64,000 nucleotides of DNA, taken from the NCBI RefSeq assembly GCF_032268605.1, contig NZ_CP130318.1:15001-79000 (forward strand), read 5' to 3'. Source of the stretch: Paenibacillus aurantius (GTDB taxonomy: Bacteria > Bacillota > Bacilli > Paenibacillales > NBRC-103111). Within the stretch, counting starts at the first letter, position 1. Every line of letters starts with the position of its first letter. Of this stretch, positions 27,267 to 36,076 are shown piece by piece. Under the pieces are notes generated by a model that was given only the letters and a program-made list of their open reading frames with translations, was not told the origin of the DNA and ran no database searches. Both the position numbers and the translations under genes were made by a program.

Positions 27267-28055
27267 ATGGTCAGAAGAACGGAATATGCCAAATTCATTT
27301 ATATCGCTTTTGCCCTTATTGTTCTTATGATGAATTGGGAGTCGAACAAAACCAATGCGGCCGTAGCCGCTTCCGGGATTCCGCAGGAATCCATCCGGGT
27401 GCGCATTCTGGGCAACTCGGACAATCTGCAGGACCAGGCCGTCAAGAAAATCGTGCGAGACCGCGTGGTGGAGGAAATCAACGGATGGGTGACGGAGCCC
27501 CACAACCTGGAGATGGCGCGGGAGGACATTCGGGCCCATCTGGGCGAGCTGGATGAGATCGTCGGCCAGGTGCTGCAAGAGAAAGGGTTTGGCTACGGAC
27601 ACAAGGTTGAACTGGACACGGTGCCATTCCCGGAAAAAATGTACGGGGGCCAGCTTTATCCCGCGGGCAGCTACGAGGCGCTGCGGATCACGCTCGGTTC
27701 CGGCCAGGGCAAGAACTGGTGGTGCGTGCTATTCCCTCCTCTCTGCTTCGGGGATGCCGTCAAAAAAGAAAACAAAGCCGAGGCCGCCCCGGCGGCAGCC
27801 AAGCCGGCCGTTACGAAGACGTCGATGACTTCCGGCCAGGGCCAGGAAAGCAAGGACAAGGCGGTAACGCTCTCGAAGAGCCAAACGGCGAAGACGGGAG
27901 AAGGAAGCGGGAAGGCGGAGGTCCGGAACGCAGAGACGCCAAGCGGCGGCAGCCAAGCCGAAGAAAGCACGGAAACGTCGAAGGTGGAGGCGCGATCGTT
28001 CTTCTGGGATCTGCTCAAGAGCTTCTTCGGATGGATAAAAGGGCTGTTCGCCTAA
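27267..28055 (+). CDS. spoIIR: stage II sporulation protein R
   Basis: SpoIIR is made in the forespore and secreted across the septum to activate SpoIIGA, which processes pro-sigmaE in the mother cell. It has 262 residues. An N-terminal hydrophobic signal segment covers about 9-25 (IYIAFALIVLMMNW). The conserved family core follows: RVRILGNSDNLQDQAVKK and WWCVLFPPLCF. Beyond about residue 165 is a Lys/Glu/Ser linker and a C-terminal aromatic amphipathic helix (FFWDLLKSFFGWIKGLF), making it longer than Bacillus SpoIIR (about 224 residues). It sits between prmC and sua5, the Bacillus order. I found no clear sigmaF promoter. Confidence 0.93.
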   Translation: MVRRTEYAKFIYIAFALIVLMMNWESNKTNAAVAASGIPQESIRVRILGNSDNLQDQAVKKIVRDRVVEEINGWVTEPHNLEMAREDIRAHLGELDEIVGQVLQEKGFGYGHKVELDTVPFPEKMYGGQLYPAGSYEALRITLGSGQGKNWWCVLFPPLCFGDAVKKENKAEAAPAAAKPAVTKTSMTSGQGQESKDKAVTLSKSQTAKTGEGSGKAEVRNAETPSGGSQAEESTETSKVEARSFFWDLLKSFFGWIKGLFA

Positions 28056-28172
28056 AAACCGGTGCCGGCCAAAAAAGTCCAAGTTATCCGCCTCTTAAAC
28101 CATGTAAAACGATGGACATAATAGGAATAGGTAAGCGGCTGGCTAGGCAGCAGCCTAAGGGAGAGGCCCGCC

Positions 28173-28201
28173 GTGACACGGAACGGACGGAACGCTATAA
28201 T
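28173..28201 (+). promoter_or_regulatory. promoter of sua5/ywlC
   Basis: GTGACA at 28173-28178 and TATAAT at 28196-28201 with a 17-base spacer, 30 bases before the start codon. Confidence 0.6.
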
Positions 28202-28231
28202 GAGGCAAAAACCAGTAAGGATGAGTGGAAG

Positions 28232-29302
28232 ATGACACAGGTATGGAGGGCGGAGCCCGCTGGAGCCGGCCATCAGGAGGCCGTGGAAGCGGCGGCACGT
28301 TTGCTGAAAGAAGGGGGGCGGGTCGCCTTTCCGACGGAAACGGTGTACGGCCTCGGGGCGGACGCCCGCAGCACGGAAGCGGTAGAGGGGATTTTTGCCG
28401 CGAAGGGACGCCCTTCCGACAATCCCCTCATCGTGCATATCGCCGACCGCGCCCAGCTCGGCGAGATCGTCGCCGGCGTGGACGAGCTGTCGGCCCGCCT
28501 CATGGACGCCTTCTGGCCCGGCCCCCTGACGCTCGTGCTCCCGGTCAAGCCGGGCGCCCTCTCGCCCCGCGTCACCGCGGGGCTTGCGACTGTCGGCGTC
28601 CGCATGCCCGATCACCCGCTCGCGCTGGCGCTGATCCGCGTGGCGGGCTGCCCGGTCGCCGCGCCGAGCGCGAACCGCTCCGGCCGCCCGAGCCCGACGC
28701 GAGCCGAGCACGTGCTCGATGACCTGAACGGGGTCATCGAAGGCGTGCTCGACGGCGGCCCGACGGGCGTCGGCGTCGAGTCGACGGTCGTCGAAGCCGC
28801 CGGCGGCGCCGTGCACGTGCTGCGCCCGGGCGGCGTAAGCGCCGAAGCACTCGAGCGGTTCGCGCCCGTCGCCGGCGCGGGCCCGGACGGCGAGCCTGGC
28901 GCTCCGGGCGGCGAGGACGCGCTTCATGCCCCGAAGGCACCGGGCATGAAGTACGCGCACTACGCCCCGCGCGGGCGCCTTGCCGTCGTGCAGGGCCCGT
29001 CGCCCGAGGCGGTGAGTTCCTGGATCCGCCAGGAACTCGCGCGGGCGAAGGCCGCCGGCGAACGCACGGGCGTGCTCGCCTGCGCCGAGCATGCGGCGCG
29101 CTACGACGCCGACGCCGTCATCGCCTGCGGCCGGCTCGGCGATCCCGGCTCCGCAGCCCGCGGGCTCTACGACGCCCTGCGCGGCTTTGACGAGGCCGGG
29201 GTGACCTTCATCCTCGCCGAGGCCGTCGAAGAGAGCGGCATCGGCGCCGCGGTGATGAACCGGCTGCGCAAGGCGGCCGGAGGCCGGGTCATCCGGCTTT
29301 AA
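28232..29302 (+). CDS. ywlC: threonylcarbamoyl-AMP synthase (Sua5/YwlC type)
   Basis: This enzyme uses threonine, bicarbonate and ATP to make threonylcarbamoyl-AMP, the first step of the t6A37 tRNA modification. It has 356 residues, so it is the long Sua5 form: a YrdC domain (PTETVYGLGADA, KGRPSDNPLIVH, APSANRSGRPSPT) and a C-terminal Sua5 domain, joined by a linker with the typical PGMKYAHYAP motif. ATG 28232 has only a weak ribosome site (AAGGA, 11-13 bases away). From about 28440 to 29300 the third codon positions are almost all G or C, well above the neighbours. Confidence 0.94.
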   Translation: MTQVWRAEPAGAGHQEAVEAAARLLKEGGRVAFPTETVYGLGADARSTEAVEGIFAAKGRPSDNPLIVHIADRAQLGEIVAGVDELSARLMDAFWPGPLTLVLPVKPGALSPRVTAGLATVGVRMPDHPLALALIRVAGCPVAAPSANRSGRPSPTRAEHVLDDLNGVIEGVLDGGPTGVGVESTVVEAAGGAVHVLRPGGVSAEALERFAPVAGAGPDGEPGAPGGEDALHAPKAPGMKYAHYAPRGRLAVVQGPSPEAVSSWIRQELARAKAAGERTGVLACAEHAARYDADAVIACGRLGDPGSAARGLYDALRGFDEAGVTFILAEAVEESGIGAAVMNRLRKAAGGRVIRL

Positions 29303-29381
29303 GCTCCGCCTGAACGGTTTGGCGATGCCCGCGGCGACTTGCTTTTTGCGCCAAAGACGCAGGCTTGCTTGCCGCACGAGG

Positions 29382-29415
29382 GGCGGGGGAACTTTTGGTT
29401 TCCCGGCCTTTTTTT
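29382..29415 (+). terminator. ywlC terminator
   Basis: GGCGGGGGAAC pairs with GTTTCCCGGCC (one mismatch) around TTTTG, followed by seven T. The rest of the 331-base gap to mntP (29303-29633) is GC-rich. I saw no gene in it and none of the conserved bases of the yybP-ykoY manganese riboswitch. Confidence 0.85.
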
Positions 29416-29633
29416 GCATCCTTCAGCGGATTCCCCCTTCCGAACCGCTTCTAACTTAGGCAGGCGCCTCTGCCCCGTAGCATTCGCCGGCATCCCCGCC
29501 CTTTGCCCGTCCGGCGCGTTACCGCCTCCGTCCTGCTCCGGGTAAGGCGGTCCCTCCCTGGGACAAACCGGACATGTTTCCCTCAAGCTCCGCATATCTT
29601 GGGAAAGAATAGGCGGACAAAGGGGAGAGGAGC

Positions 29634-30191
29634 ATGGAAGCGGCACCGGTGTGGGGCGAATTGATCACTCTTTTGCTGATGGCGGTGGCTCTGGGGATGG
29701 ATGCGTTCTCCCTCGGAATCGGGATCGGCTTGAAAGGAATTCGCCTACTCGACATTTGCAAAATCAGTTTCACCATCGGCCTTTTCCATATTGTCATGCC
29801 TTTGACCGGCATGTTTATGGGGCATTATGCGGGCGAGCTGCTCGGCGGAGTCGCGACGGCGGCCGGAGGGGGCCTGCTGGTGGTGCTCGGTGCTCATATG
29901 GTGTACAGCGCTATGCGGGGAGACGCCGTTCAATCCATCGACCACCGGACGTTCTGGGGGTTGATGCTGTTCTCCTTAACGGTCAGCATTGATTCTTTCT
30001 CGGTGGGCGTATCGCTCGGTATGTTCGCGTCGGACCTGCTGCTGACGGTTCTTCTTTTCGGGCTGCTGGGAGGGTTTATGTCGGTGCTCGGCCTGCTGCT
30101 CGGGCGCCGGGTGGGCCAGTGGGTGGGAGATTACGGGGAAGCCTTCGGCGGCTTGATTCTTCTTGCTTTCGGCCTGAAGTTTCTGATGTAG
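29634..30191 (+). CDS. mntP: manganese efflux pump MntP
   Basis: This 185-residue protein has six hydrophobic helices in two related halves. Each half carries an acidic signature within the membrane: ALGMDAFSLGIGIGL (about 19-33) and TVSIDSFSVGVSLGM (about 115-129). This fits the MntP/YebN family, which exports Mn2+. It corresponds in position to ywlD of Bacillus (between ywlC and ywlE). GGGGAGAGGAG precedes ATG. Confidence 0.9.
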   Translation: MEAAPVWGELITLLLMAVALGMDAFSLGIGIGLKGIRLLDICKISFTIGLFHIVMPLTGMFMGHYAGELLGGVATAAGGGLLVVLGAHMVYSAMRGDAVQSIDHRTFWGLMLFSLTVSIDSFSVGVSLGMFASDLLLTVLLFGLLGGFMSVLGLLLGRRVGQWVGDYGEAFGGLILLAFGLKFLM

Positions 30192-30247
30192 AGCTTTCGT
30201 CAAGGGCAGGAAAAGCGGGCGTTCGCCTGCGCCTAACACGCTGCAGC

Positions 30248-30273
30248 GGGTCCGGGTGGATAAGCCCGGACCC
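30248..30273 (+). terminator. hairpin after mntP
   Basis: GGGTCCGGG pairs perfectly with CCCGGACCC, then TTCCTATT. The T tract is short, so termination may be partial. A TATAAT-like element for ywlE follows at about 30280-30286. Confidence 0.65.
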
Positions 30274-30324
30274 TTCCTATTATAATATAAGAGAGACATG
30301 CCGGAAGAAAAAGGAGTGGGCAGA

Positions 30325-30897
30325 ATGATCAACCATGTGCTGTTCGTTTGTACGGGAAATACGTGCCGAAGTCCTTTGGCGGAAGGGATTTTCCGGCTGC
30401 TTGCGGAGCGCAAGGGAATCCGCGTGACCGTGTCCTCCGCCGGAGTATCCGCAGTGGACGGCTGCTCGATTTCGGGGCATTCGCGCCGGATTCTACAGGA
30501 CAAGGGGCTGAACGAAGCCCTGTCCTCCAAGTCGCTCTCCCCGGAGCTGATCCGCCGGGCGGACCTCATCCTGACCATGACCGTCAGCCACAAAAGGCTT
30601 CTCCTCCAACGCTTCCCGGAGGCCGTGGACAAAACGTACACCTTAAAAGAATATACAGCCCACGCTGCCGCGGATTCCGGTGAGGCCGGCGAGAAGGAAC
30701 GGCTCATTGTGGACCTGCAGATCAAGCAGGCGCTTGGTCAGCCCATTACGGCTGAGGACCGGCGCAGGCTGGCCGAGCTGGAAGGTACAGGGGCGGACCT
30801 CGACATCCGCGATCCTTTCGGAGGCTCCTTGGAGGAATACCAGGCCTGCGCGCTGGAGATTGAGGAGAGCGTGGAGAAGCTCCTCGACAAGCTGTAA
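30325..30897 (+). CDS. ywlE: protein-arginine phosphatase YwlE-like
   Basis: This 190-residue low-molecular-weight phosphatase-fold enzyme has the signature CTGNTCRS (Cys9 to Ser16) and the late general acid in DPFGGS. The Thr at position 13 of the loop matches the residue that gives Bacillus YwlE its preference for phospho-arginine over phosphotyrosine. It would reverse McsB-type arginine phosphorylation. ATG 30325 is preferred because AAGGAG lies 8 bases upstream; the ATG at 30298 lacks a site. Bacillus order ywlD-ywlE-rpiB is conserved. Confidence 0.9.
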   Translation: MINHVLFVCTGNTCRSPLAEGIFRLLAERKGIRVTVSSAGVSAVDGCSISGHSRRILQDKGLNEALSSKSLSPELIRRADLILTMTVSHKRLLLQRFPEAVDKTYTLKEYTAHAAADSGEAGEKERLIVDLQIKQALGQPITAEDRRRLAELEGTGADLDIRDPFGGSLEEYQACALEIEESVEKLLDKL

Positions 30898-30980
30898 CCG
30901 GCAGCCTGGAGGAGGAGGAGGCGAGGGAGCCAAAGACGGTACGTCCCCTGACTTTTCCGCAGGGAGGCCGCCTTCCGGGC

Positions 30981-31009
30981 TTTACAGCCTCCGCAAAATG
31001 CGGTAAGAT
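30981..31009 (+). promoter_or_regulatory. promoter of the riboswitch-rpiB-ywlG-glyA unit
   Basis: TTTACA at 30981-30986 and TAAGAT at 31004-31009 with a 17-base spacer, about 50 bases before the ZTP aptamer. Confidence 0.65.
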
Positions 31010-31058
31010 AAAGGCATATTCAAGGAGGAAGCCGCTCACGCGGAATTCTCCCACTGGA

Positions 31059-31130
31059 CCCGGTGTAACTGGCGACAACGTGGAACCAACCACAATGGAG
31101 CACCGGGCCATACGGCCGGTCGCCTGGGCA
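31059..31130 (+). promoter_or_regulatory. ZTP (pfl) riboswitch aptamer
   Basis: All conserved parts of the ZTP/pfl class are present. The outer stem is CCCGGTG (31059-31065)/CACCGGG (31101-31107). The core reads GTAACTGGCGA, then a GTGG/CCAC hairpin, then GGAGC. After a GGCC-ATAC-GGCC hairpin comes CGCCTGGGCA, whose CGCC can pair with GGCG at 31071-31074 to form the diagnostic pseudoknot. The class senses ZTP/ZMP, which builds up when 10-formyl-tetrahydrofolate is low, and switches on one-carbon and purine genes. glyA, two genes downstream, is a classic target. A terminator follows at once. Confidence 0.93.
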
Positions 31131-31166
31131 AAGAGCATCTCGTGCGTGCACGAGTGTGCTCTTTTT
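31131..31166 (+). terminator. expression-platform terminator of the ZTP riboswitch
   Basis: AAGAGCA and CTCGTGC pair with GCACGAG and TGCTCTT, followed by a T run. It touches the 3' edge of the pseudoknot strand, so ligand binding can compete with it. Confidence 0.9.
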
Positions 31167-31279
31167 CTATTTGTTGGGCGGGATCGGCGTTATCGGGTAT
31201 AATGAAGGGGACTTGTCTATCCGTGCCCGTCTCTTGCGGGCCTTGACATTCTACACCTATCTTGGGAGGACCAGAACCT

Positions 31280-31738
31280 ATGAAAATTGTAATCGGAGCC
31301 GATCACGCAGGATACCGTTTGAAGGAAGAAATCAAGACGTTCGTCGCCGGTCTGGGCCATGAGGTGACCGACATGGGCACCCAGAACGAGGAGTCCGTGG
31401 ACTACCCGGATTTCGCGTCCGCCGTTTGCGAGAAGGTGGCTTCGGGAGAAGCCGATAAAGGCATTCTCCTCTGTGGAACCGGCATCGGCATGTCGATTGC
31501 GGCGAACAAAATCCCCGGCATCCGCTGTGCGCTTGTGCACGATCTGTTCAGCGCGAAGGCGACCCGCGAGCACAATGACACCAATGTGCTGGCCATGGGC
31601 GAGCGCGTAGTGGGGCCGGGCATCGCGCAGGAGATTACCCGCCTCTGGCTGGAGACGGAATTCTCCGAAGGGCCCCGTCACCAGAACCGCGTCGGAAAGG
31701 TTCGCTCGCTGGAAGAGAAGTACTCCCTTCATCCATAA
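31280..31738 (+). CDS. rpiB: ribose-5-phosphate isomerase B
   Basis: RpiB interconverts ribose 5-phosphate and ribulose 5-phosphate. It has 152 residues. The conserved N-terminus IGADHAGYRLKEEI and the catalytic Cys loop GILLCGTGIGMSIAANK are present, with the HD/REHND residues later. ATG 31280 is chosen, since GGGAGGA lies 9 bases upstream; an earlier in-frame ATG at 31262 would encode the ribosome site. It is the first gene after the ZTP riboswitch. Confidence 0.95.
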   Translation: MKIVIGADHAGYRLKEEIKTFVAGLGHEVTDMGTQNEESVDYPDFASAVCEKVASGEADKGILLCGTGIGMSIAANKIPGIRCALVHDLFSAKATREHNDTNVLAMGERVVGPGIAQEITRLWLETEFSEGPRHQNRVGKVRSLEEKYSLHP

Positions 31739-31847
31739 AACTCGCCTGTTCCACCTATCCTAAGCAGGAGGCCGGGAGGTAGGGGCCTCGCAGTGTCTTA
31801 TCCGCAAGGTAAGGCACCAGAATCCGAAAATTCGGCAAGGAGGCGTG

Positions 31848-32474
31848 ATGGCGGTGAAGGAGAACGAAGCGAACCGGGCGGGACAGCCGGAGTGGGACCC
31901 GGAGGCGGATCTGTCGCAGCGTGTGGAAACCGCGCTGACGGAGCTGGTCCAGGCCGGAAAGGTCGAAGAGGGCCAGATTGTCGTCATCGGGACGAGCACA
32001 AGCGAAGTGATCGGGCGGCATATCGGGACGGCCGGGAGCGAGGAGGCGGCAGCCGCCATCTTCGAAGGCGTGCAAAGGGTCCGCGGGCGAATCGGCTTCT
32101 TCCCCGCTTTCCAGTGCTGCGAGCATTTGAACCGCGCGCTTGTGGTGGAAAAGGAGCTGCTCTCGAGGTACCCTCTGCTCGAACCGGTATCGGTGATTCC
32201 GGTTCCGCGGGCAGGCGGGTCGATGGCGGCATACGCCTTCCGCAAGCTGAAGCAGCCGGTAGTGGTGGAGACGATCCGGGCTCACGCCGGAATCGATATC
32301 GGAGGAACGCTGATCGGGATGCACCTGATCCCGGTAGCCGTGCCGCTCCGCTCCTCCGTGCGGATGATCGGGGAGGCCCCCGTCTCCATGGCCTACACGA
32401 GGCCGAAGCTGATTGGCGGCGCCCGTGCCGTCTATGTGGTCGAGACGGTGACGGATGCCGGAACGTGTGACTGA
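31848..32474 (+). CDS. ywlG: YwlG family protein (DUF436)
   Basis: This 208-residue conserved protein of unknown function matches the DUF436/TIGR01440 family, with the segments VVIGTSTSEVIG, FFPAFQCCEHLNRALVVE and VPRAGGSMAAYAF. It lies between rpiB and glyA, as in Bacillus. The ATG at 31848 is close to AAGGAGG (31837-31843); GTG 31845 is an alternative. Its location under the ZTP riboswitch suggests a link to one-carbon or pentose metabolism; that is inference. Confidence 0.88.
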   Translation: MAVKENEANRAGQPEWDPEADLSQRVETALTELVQAGKVEEGQIVVIGTSTSEVIGRHIGTAGSEEAAAAIFEGVQRVRGRIGFFPAFQCCEHLNRALVVEKELLSRYPLLEPVSVIPVPRAGGSMAAYAFRKLKQPVVVETIRAHAGIDIGGTLIGMHLIPVAVPLRSSVRMIGEAPVSMAYTRPKLIGGARAVYVVETVTDAGTCD

Positions 32475-32535
32475 GTTTGGGATGGCAGGATAAGCGGGCT
32501 TGAACCGCCTTTTAATCAATGGGGAGGAATCGAAC

Positions 32536-33789
32536 ATGGAACATTTACGCAAGCAGGATCCGGAAGTGTTGGCGGCCATGAGCAAGGAGCTCAACCGCCA
32601 GCGCGACAACATTGAACTGATCGCCTCGGAGAACTTCGTCAGCGAGGCCGTGCTGGATGCCCTGGGCACCGTGCTGACGAACAAGTACGCCGAAGGCTAT
32701 CCCGGCAAGCGCTTCTACGGCGGCTGCGAGCACGTCGACGTGGTGGAGGACATTGCCCGCAACCGCGTGAAGGAAATTTTCGGAGCCGAGCACGCGAACG
32801 TTCAGCCCCATTCGGGCGCTCAAGCGAACCTGGCCGTTTATCTCGCCACCGTCAAGCCGGGAGACACCATCCTCGGCATGAACTTGGCCCATGGCGGCCA
32901 TCTAACGCACGGTAACCCGGCGAACGCGTCCGGCCTGCTCTATAACTTCGTGGCGTATGGCGTTGATCCGAACACGTTCCGCATCGACTACGACGAAGTC
33001 CGCAAGGCGGCCTTCAAGCATCGTCCGAAGCTGATCGTGGCCGGAGCGAGCGCTTATCCGCGCACCATCGATTTCGAAGCCTTCGCTTCGATCGCGAACG
33101 ATGTGGGCGCCCTGTTCATGGTAGATATGGCGCACATCGCAGGTCTGGTAGCGGCAGGTCTTCATCCGAACCCGGTTCCGCACGCTCATTTCGTGACCTC
33201 GACCACACACAAAACGCTTCGCGGTCCCCGCGGCGGCTTGATTCTCTGCAAGCAGCCTTGGGCACGGGAAATCGACAAGGCCGTGTTCCCGGGAACCCAG
33301 GGCGGACCGCTGATGCACGTTATCGCGGCGAAAGCCGTTTCCTTCGGCGAAGCCCTGCAGCCTGATTTCAAGACGTATCAGGAGAATGTCGTGAAGAACG
33401 CCGCTACGCTGGCCGAATCCTTGGCCGCTGAAGGCTTGAACATCGTATCGGGCGGAACCGACAACCACCTGATTCTGGTTGATCTGCGCAGCATCAACAT
33501 GACAGGTAAAGCCGCCCAGCATCTTCTCGACGAAGTGGGCGTAACGGCCAACAAGAACGCCATTCCGTTCGACCCGACGAGCCCATTCGTCACAAGCGGC
33601 ATCCGGCTCGGAACACCGGCGGCTACTTCCCGCGGCATGGATCAGGAAGCGATGAAGAAGATCGCCGAGATTATCGCCATGACGCTGAAGAATCCGGACG
33701 ACAGCTCGGTGCACGAGAAAGCCCGCGGCATGGTCCGCGATCTGACCGCGCAGTTCCCTCTCTACGCCAACATGAAATACGAAGCTTAA
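32536..33789 (+). CDS. glyA: serine hydroxymethyltransferase
   Basis: GlyA converts serine and tetrahydrofolate to glycine and 5,10-methylene-tetrahydrofolate, the main source of one-carbon units. It has 417 residues and binds PLP at Lys226 in [14 protein letters not shown]. Other family landmarks are IASENFVS near 29-36 and GTNGHL-type residues in [19 protein letters not shown] precedes ATG 32536. It is in the unit governed by the ZTP riboswitch, and its PLP need links it to pdxST. A terminator follows. Confidence 0.98.
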   Translation: MEHLRKQDPEVLAAMSKELNRQRDNIELIASENFVSEAVLDALGTVLTNKYAEGYPGKRFYGGCEHVDVVEDIARNRVKEIFGAEHANVQPHSGAQANLAVYLATVKPGDTILGMNLAHGGHLTHGNPANASGLLYNFVAYGVDPNTFRIDYDEVRKAAFKHRPKLIVAGASAYPRTIDFEAFASIANDVGALFMVDMAHIAGLVAAGLHPNPVPHAHFVTSTTHKTLRGPRGGLILCKQPWAREIDKAVFPGTQGGPLMHVIAAKAVSFGEALQPDFKTYQENVVKNAATLAESLAAEGLNIVSGGTDNHLILVDLRSINMTGKAAQHLLDEVGVTANKNAIPFDPTSPFVTSGIRLGTPAATSRGMDQEAMKKIAEIIAMTLKNPDDSSVHEKARGMVRDLTAQFPLYANMKYEA

Positions 33790-33822
33790 TCCAGGAAACA
33801 GGCGCCCGTTCGGGCGGCATCC

Positions 33823-33852
33823 GGCTCCCTTGCGAGGGAGCCTTTTCTTTTG
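33823..33852 (+). terminator. glyA terminator
   Basis: GGCTCCCT pairs with AGGGAGCC around TGCG, followed by TTTTCTTTT. Confidence 0.9.
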
Positions 33853-33951
33853 GCATGGACGGTATCGGCCGCTTTCGGCAAGGGACGGGCTCCGTTCGGT
33901 CCGTCCGGGTATTCGCGCTCTTTTTTGGACAAGATTATACGAGGATGTTTA

Positions 33952-33960
33952 TGGTATAAT
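33952..33960 (+). promoter_or_regulatory. extended -10 promoter of upp
   Basis: TGGTATAAT (TG-N-TATAAT) lies 62 bases before the upp start. No well-spaced -35 is visible, which is usual for extended -10 promoters. Confidence 0.5.
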
Positions 33961-34022
33961 GTACGAGGTTTGTCAGGCATCAGGAGTTAAAGAAGGGCTA
34001 AACGACGCTCGGGAGGACTGTT

Positions 34023-34652
34023 ATGGGTAAAGTATTTATTTGCGACCATCCGCTGATTCAGCATAAGCTCACCTACATACGGGATGAGAATACCACGACC
34101 AAGGACTTCCGCGAACTGGTCGATGAAGTCGCCACGCTGATGGCTTATGAAATTACGAGGGAAATTCCGCTCGAGACGATCCAAGTCAAGACACCGGTCA
34201 CAACGACCGACGGTAAAATCATTTCCGGCCGCATGCTCGGCCTCATTCCGATTCTTCGGGCGGGCCTCGGCATGGTGGACGGCATCCTCAAGCTGCTTCC
34301 GGCCGCCAAGGTCGGCCATGTGGGTTTGTACCGCGACCCCGAAACCTTGCAGCCGGTGGAATATTACGTCAAGCTTCCGACCGACGTGCTCGAGCGCGAG
34401 CTGATCGTGATTGACCCGATGCTCGCCACCGGGGGCTCGGCGATCGCCGCCATCGACGTGCTCAAGAAGCGGCAGTGCACCCAGATCAAGCTGATGTGCC
34501 TGATTGCCGCTCCGGAAGGCATCAAGGCGATGCAGGAAGCGCATCCGGATATCGATATTTACGTAGCCGCCATAGACGATCACCTAGATGACCACGGCTA
34601 CATTGTTCCCGGCTTGGGAGACGCGGGGGACCGCCTGTTCGGAACGAAGTAG
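34023..34652 (+). CDS. upp: uracil phosphoribosyltransferase
   Basis: Upp makes UMP from uracil and PRPP in pyrimidine salvage. It has 209 residues. The PRPP-binding loop [12 protein letters not shown] and the uracil-binding tail [16 protein letters not shown] are intact. GGGAGGA precedes ATG. Its position between glyA and the atp operon is the Bacillus one. Confidence 0.97.
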   Translation: MGKVFICDHPLIQHKLTYIRDENTTTKDFRELVDEVATLMAYEITREIPLETIQVKTPVTTTDGKIISGRMLGLIPILRAGLGMVDGILKLLPAAKVGHVGLYRDPETLQPVEYYVKLPTDVLERELIVIDPMLATGGSAIAAIDVLKKRQCTQIKLMCLIAAPEGIKAMQEAHPDIDIYVAAIDDHLDDHGYIVPGLGDAGDRLFGTK

Positions 34653-34730
34653 AAGGACCGCTTGTCCGGGCTTAAGCTAGAGGCTTGCCGGGATGAGCCA
34701 ACAGACAAGCGAAACGGGGGAATGAAACGC

Positions 34731-35882
34731 ATGAGTCGTATCAAAGTAATGACTGTTTTCGGCACGAGACCCGAAGCGATCAAGATGGCTCCGCTTATTT
34801 TGGAATTGGAAAAGCATCCCGATAAGATCGAATCGGTCGTCTGTCTGACGGCGCAGCACCGTCAAATGCTGGACCAGGTGCTGGAGGTATTCCGCATCAA
34901 GGCCGATTATGACCTGGATGTCATGAAGGACCGCCAGACCTTGCAGGAATTGACCGTTCGCGTGCTTCAGGGACTGGAGCCCGTTTTTACGGAAGCGAAG
35001 CCCGATATCGTCCTGGTCCACGGGGATACGCTGACGACGTTCCTCGCGAGCTACGCCGCCTTCCTCCAGCAGATCAAGGTCGGCCATGTGGAAGCGGGCC
35101 TGCGCACGTGGAACAAGCTGTCCCCGTATCCGGAGGAAATGAACCGCCAGCTGACCGGCGTCCTGGCCGACCTGCATTTTGCCCCTACGGACTGGTCGGC
35201 CGGCAACCTGCTGAAGGAGAACAAGAATCCGGAGACGATCTACATAACCGGAAACACCGCTACGGACGTGTTCCAGTACACGGTTAAGCAGGATTATCAG
35301 CATCCGGTGCTCGAATGGGCGGAAGGCAAGCGTCTCATCTTCATGACCGCTCACCGGAGAGAGTCCCAAGGGGAGCCGCACCGGCAAATCTTCCGGGCCG
35401 TCAGAAGGCTCGCCGATGAGTTCGAGGATATCGCCATCGTCTATCCGGTTCATCTGAGCCCGGCCGTCCGCGAGCCGGCCTACGAAATTCTCGGCGATCA
35501 TCCGCGCATCAAGCTCATTGATCCGGTCGATGTTATGGACGTGCACAACTTTTTCCCGCATACCCACCTGATTCTGACCGACTCCGGCGGCATTCAAGAA
35601 GAAGCCCCGTCCTTCGGCATTCCGGTGTTGGTGCTGCGCGACACGACCGAGCGTCCCGAGGGCATCGAAGCCGGAACGCTTGAGCTTGCGGGCTCCGACG
35701 AGGATCATGTGTTCAACCGGGCAAGGGCTCTCCTGACGGATGAAGAGCTGTACCGGCGGATGAGTCAGGCGGCCAACCCGTACGGCGACGGCCACGCATC
35801 GGAGCGGATCGTCCAAGCCATTCTTCACCATTTTGACAAAAACGAGGAGCCTCCGAAACCGTTCTCCGCGAATAAGCTGTAA
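34731..35882 (+). CDS. wecB: UDP-N-acetylglucosamine 2-epimerase (non-hydrolysing)
   Basis: This enzyme interconverts UDP-GlcNAc and UDP-ManNAc, the precursor of teichoic-acid linkage units and other surface polymers (Bacillus name mnaA). It has 383 residues. Conserved pieces are FGTRPEAIKMAPL, HVEAGLRT, PYPEEMNRQ, TAHRRES and LTDSGGIQEEAP. ATG 34731 (MSRIKVMT) has GGGGG about 10 bases upstream; ATG 34722 would be only two bases from that site. Confidence 0.95.
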   Translation: MSRIKVMTVFGTRPEAIKMAPLILELEKHPDKIESVVCLTAQHRQMLDQVLEVFRIKADYDLDVMKDRQTLQELTVRVLQGLEPVFTEAKPDIVLVHGDTLTTFLASYAAFLQQIKVGHVEAGLRTWNKLSPYPEEMNRQLTGVLADLHFAPTDWSAGNLLKENKNPETIYITGNTATDVFQYTVKQDYQHPVLEWAEGKRLIFMTAHRRESQGEPHRQIFRAVRRLADEFEDIAIVYPVHLSPAVREPAYEILGDHPRIKLIDPVDVMDVHNFFPHTHLILTDSGGIQEEAPSFGIPVLVLRDTTERPEGIEAGTLELAGSDEDHVFNRARALLTDEELYRRMSQAANPYGDGHASERIVQAILHHFDKNEEPPKPFSANKL

Positions 35883-35931
35883 CCAAGATCACAGGGTCAC
35901 ACTGTACAGTTCTACTGTGTGGTTTGGAAAT

Positions 35932-35964
35932 GGGAAAAATGCTTGATTCTCAAGGGTTTTTCCC
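35932..35964 (+). terminator. terminator-like hairpin before the atp operon
   Basis: GGGAAAAA pairs with TTTTTCCC, and inside it CTTGA pairs with TCAAG around TTC. The T run forms part of the stem, so it could act in either direction. It separates wecB from the atp promoter. Confidence 0.6.
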
Positions 35965-35998
35965 ACTTCCGTTCACAAAGTGTTCCAATTTATAATAA

Positions 35999-36026
35999 TT
36001 GACAAACCGAACTTTACTTAGATAAA
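35999..36026 (+). promoter_or_regulatory. promoter of the atp operon
   Basis: TTGACA at 35999-36004 and GATAAA at 36021-36026 with a 16-base spacer, about 50 bases before atpZ. Confidence 0.6.
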
Positions 36027-36076
36027 ATGAATGAGGATTACTAGGGTGTTTCAGGTGACTTCGTTAGGAGGTTAAG

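Noticed and set aside
28052-29419. Minus-strand 455-codon frame opposite ywlC
   Set aside because: A shadow caused by the extreme GC3 of ywlC; its translation is Arg/Ala-rich without domains.
29416-29633. yybP-ykoY manganese riboswitch before mntP
   Set aside because: The conserved internal-loop bases of that class are not visible; the region is just GC-rich spacer.
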